Assembly (NCBI GenBank): GCA_900548455.1
Contig: URKQ01000036.1
Span: forward strand, 1 to 35,021
Source: an uncultured Clostridium sp.
GTDB lineage: Bacteria; Bacillota; Clostridia; Clostridiales; Clostridiaceae
Length of the DNA: 35,021 bases
Direction of reading: 5' to 3'
The notes under the pieces are model-generated. The model saw only the letters and a list, made by a program, of their open reading frames with translations. It was not told the origin of the DNA and did not search any database. The position numbers and the translations under genes were made by a program. Of this stretch, positions 32,951-35,021 are shown in pieces. The stretch's first letter is position 1; every line of letters begins with the position of its first letter.

Positions 32951-33670
32951 AATTATTACTTCAGGGTATATTCCTTGTTGTGCCTTATTTAGTATCTCTA
33001 CCCATTTTGTAGCCTCTTTGCTTTTACAACCATAGCTTTTGTGTAATTCTCTTACAGAATAATCAAATGCTAGACAGCCAACACTTTTTTTTATATTTTT
33101 CATGGCATTAAGGTTATGTATAGTTTCATTGCCATTTTTCTCTCTAAAAATTAAAACATCTCTTTTTAATAGAAGTCTTCCAAACTTAAATCCGCTATTG
33201 CCTTCTGTTTCAAAATAAACTTGGTCCTTCATTTTTTCTGCTACTCTAAACATACCATCTTGAGCCTCATCGTTTAATAAATCCATATCTAATGCTTTAC
33301 TGAAATAATCTAGGGCAGCTTCTAATTGTCCCTCTTCCTCAAAAGTCCTAGCTCTTCTTAGAAGATTTTCTATATTAGCTTCCGAGTCATCCCTTTGGGA
33401 AGCTCTTTCACTATTACTATTACTATCTGTGCTATTTATTTCTTGATCTACTATATAGGTTGAATCACAAAATGGACAGGTTGCTATAGTTTTCTCTGGA
33501 TTAATCTCTAAGTTTGCTCCACAGCTTGTACATGTAGATGAAACCATTCTTTTCCCTATTGGAGAAGCTGACTTTTTAAAAGAATCCGTATTTCCAGCCA
33601 TTGCTGTTCCACATTTTACACAAAATCTTGATCCCTCAGGCAACTGGGTGCCACAATTTACACAAAACAT
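32924..33670 (-). CDS. Double zinc-ribbon protein with TPR-like segment
   Basis: A 248-residue protein. The first zinc ribbon has FCVNC and FCVKC (residues 2-20). The second has CTSC and CPFC (about 47-70), followed by a Ser/Asn-rich linker. Residues about 98-145 look like a TPR-type helical pair (ARTFEEEGQLEAALDYFSKAL). The last part is a beta-rich domain (KFGRLLLKRDVLIFREKNG) similar in style to PH-like domains. The start is ATG 33670 behind TGGAGG. It has no membrane segment. The function is unknown; such zinc-ribbon adaptors usually mediate protein contacts. Confidence 0.8.
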   Translation of the reverse strand: MFCVNCGTQLPEGSRFCVKCGTAMAGNTDSFKKSASPIGKRMVSSTCTSCGANLEINPEKTIATCPFCDSTYIVDQEINSTDSNSNSERASQRDDSEANIENLLRRARTFEEEGQLEAALDYFSKALDMDLLNDEAQDGMFRVAEKMKDQVYFETEGNSGFKFGRLLLKRDVLIFREKNGNETIHNLNAMKNIKKSVGCLAFDYSVRELHKSYGCKSKEATKWVEILNKAQQGIYPEVIIKEDGEKAP

Positions 33671-33765
33671 TACTCTACCTCCATGGTCAACGATAATATA
33701 TAAAAATTATATCACATATTTTTTCTTTACTGTAGAAATTATCCTCTAGTCCCCTATTTATCTTT

Positions 33766-33805
33766 AATAAAAACAAAAGACCCACAGCCTTTAAAACTGT
33801 AAGTC
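33766..33805 (-). terminator. Terminator after the ACR3 gene
   Basis: On the minus strand GACTTACAG pairs with CTGTGGGTC (33779-33805, with G-U pairs), followed by TTTTGTTTTT. A smaller GCTCTT/AAGAGC hairpin sits between it and the stop codon. Confidence 0.8.
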
Positions 33806-33843
33806 TTCATTATTCATATATCATTTCGCTCTTAGAAAGAGCC

Positions 33844-34896
33844 CTAATCTTTAAACCAACTTCTTGTGTTATTTGCTATCTTAACAAGAGTTAGCATAAT
33901 AGGCACTTCTGTTAAAACTCCTACTACAGTAGCAAGTGCTGCTCCTGAATTTAATCCAAATAAAGATATTGCAACGGCAACTGCTAACTCAAAGAAGTTA
34001 CTTGCACCTATCATACCTGCTGGTGCTGCTACACTATGAGGCAATTTCCAAATTTTTGCCCATCCATAGGCAATTCCAAAAATCAAAAATGTCTGTATTG
34101 TAAGAGGTATTGCAATTAATAAAATGTGAAGTGGATTATTAATTATAATTTCTCCTTGAAATGAAAATATAATAATTAAGGTTAATAATAGTCCTACAAT
34201 TGTTATATTATCAAACTTTTTTAAAAATACATTGTTAAAATATTCTACTCCATGTTTATTTATAACTGATTTTCTAGTTAGATATCCTGCTAAAAGAGGA
34301 ATTACCACAAATAATATAGTTGATAATATTAATGTTCCATAAGGCACTGCAACGTTACTTACACCTAATAAAAATGCTACAATTGGTGTAAAGGCTACTA
34401 GTATAATTAAGTCATTTACAGCAACTTGAACTAATGTATATCCTGGATCTCCTTTTGTTAGATAACTCCACACAAAAACCATAGCTGTACATGGTGCTGC
34501 TCCTAACAATACTGCTCCTGCCAAATAATCTGTGGAAAGATCTGTAGGAATATATGCTTTAAATACAACTTTAAGGAAAAAATAAGCTATCAAATACATT
34601 GTAAATGGTTTGATTAGCCAATTAGTTACACATGTAATAACTAATCCTTTGGGTTTCTTAGTTACATTTACTATACTATTAAAATCTATTTTAAGCATCA
34701 TTGGATAAATCATAAGCCATATTAGTATAGCAACTGGTATGGAAACGTTATAATATTCAAATTTATTTAGAGTTTCTGGAATTATAGGTATGAACCGTCC
34801 TATGAGTATTCCAATTACAATGCAAATAGCAACCCACAATGTAAGGTATTTTTCAAAGATTCCCAACCCATTACTTTTATTTTTATTTGATGACAC
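33844..34896 (-). CDS. acr3: ACR3-family arsenite efflux transporter
   Basis: Ten-helix arsenite exporter of the ACR3 branch of the bile/arsenite/riboflavin transporter superfamily. The start is GTG 34896, with GGAGGTG seven bases upstream. The in-frame ATG at 34914 lies before that site and is rejected, giving 350 aa, the normal size. The conserved cysteine motif GAAPCTAMVFVWSYL and GASNFFELAVAVAISLFG near the C-terminus identify the family. No arsR, arsC or arsA is within the window, though the right edge is only 125 bases away. An inverted repeat lies upstream. Confidence 0.92.
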   Translation of the reverse strand: MSSNKNKSNGLGIFEKYLTLWVAICIVIGILIGRFIPIIPETLNKFEYYNVSIPVAILIWLMIYPMMLKIDFNSIVNVTKKPKGLVITCVTNWLIKPFTMYLIAYFFLKVVFKAYIPTDLSTDYLAGAVLLGAAPCTAMVFVWSYLTKGDPGYTLVQVAVNDLIILVAFTPIVAFLLGVSNVAVPYGTLILSTILFVVIPLLAGYLTRKSVINKHGVEYFNNVFLKKFDNITIVGLLLTLIIIFSFQGEIIINNPLHILLIAIPLTIQTFLIFGIAYGWAKIWKLPHSVAAPAGMIGASNFFELAVAVAISLFGLNSGAALATVVGVLTEVPIMLTLVKIANNTRSWFKD

Positions 34897-34949
34897 TGTA
34901 ATACACCTCCACATAAAAAATATTTATTCTATATCTTATTGGTATTGGC

Positions 34950-34979
34950 TCTGTATGCATTTACAGTGATGCACACAGA
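34950..34979. repeat. Inverted repeat upstream of the ACR3 gene
   Basis: TCTGT-a-TGCAT (34950-34960) and ATGCA-c-ACAGA (34969-34979) pair except at one position, around an eight-base centre, 54 bases before the GTG start. It may be a regulator site or part of a terminator for a gene beyond the right edge. It does not resemble common ArsR operators that I know. Confidence 0.5.
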
Positions 34980-34997
34980 TGCCTGTTAAGCTTTTTC

Positions 34998-35021
34998 AAA
35001 AGGAACCTTATGGTTCCCTTT
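34998..35021 (-). terminator. Terminator of a minus-strand gene beyond the right edge
   Basis: GGAACC (35002-35007) and GGTTCC (35012-35017) form the core stem, extended by A/T pairs; TTTTGAAAAAG follows on the minus strand. Confidence 0.55.

Overview
The window is strongly AT-rich chromosomal DNA from a low-GC Gram-positive anaerobe, most likely a Clostridium sensu stricto. The evidence is the miaB-mutS-mutL-miaA-YnbB-like-lexA order, strong GGAGG-type ribosome binding sites, frequent TTG/GTG starts, AbrB and CotS-like proteins, and A/T-ending codons. I cannot name the species. No rRNA, tRNA, CRISPR array or insertion sequence is visible.

Layout. 1-1600: two tandem zinc-ribbon paralogues (the first cut by the window edge), a small unknown gene and a terminator. 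1700-10200: a DNA-repair and tRNA-modification cluster (miaB, mutS, mutL, miaA, a PLP-dependent YnbB-like lyase). It converges on lexA across a shared terminator. hfq, often found after miaA in clostridia, is absent here. 10850: lexA promoter with an SOS box. 10937-16457: DEAD-box helicase, a degenerate kinase-like protein, a UvrD-type helicase carrying an embedded DEDDh exonuclease, and a lipoprotein cyclophilin. 16560-18640: a ribbon-helix-helix/coiled-coil protein behind a cluster of inverted repeats, a MarR regulator and AbrB. 18869-20918: YajQ, a Cys-rich/acidic protein with an exact duplicated cysteine motif, and a CPBP membrane protease.

20984-24307 (minus): a GlnK/GlnL-like two-component pair and a PTS EIIC-like permease. 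A direct repeat resembling the GlnL operator lies before the permease. 24536-26520: an ABC-F ribosome-protection-type ATPase preceded by a promoter, a 7-codon leader ORF with a strong ribosome binding site, a long leader and an intrinsic terminator. This looks like antibiotic-responsive attenuation and is the most interesting feature of the window. 26606-29864: a ClC antiporter, a membrane PH-like protein and a CotS/APH-type kinase. 29866-34896 (minus): a tyrosine recombinase with two hairpins upstream, a HExxH metallopeptidase-like protein, class I fructose-bisphosphate aldolase, a zinc-ribbon/TPR protein and an ACR3 arsenite exporter.

Functional links. MiaA and MiaB act in sequence on tRNA A37. 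MutS and MutL form the mismatch-repair core, and LexA controls its own gene. The histidine kinase and response regulator are translationally coupled and probably control the permease. Several CDS starts were moved from the longest ORF to the codon positioned by the ribosome binding site.
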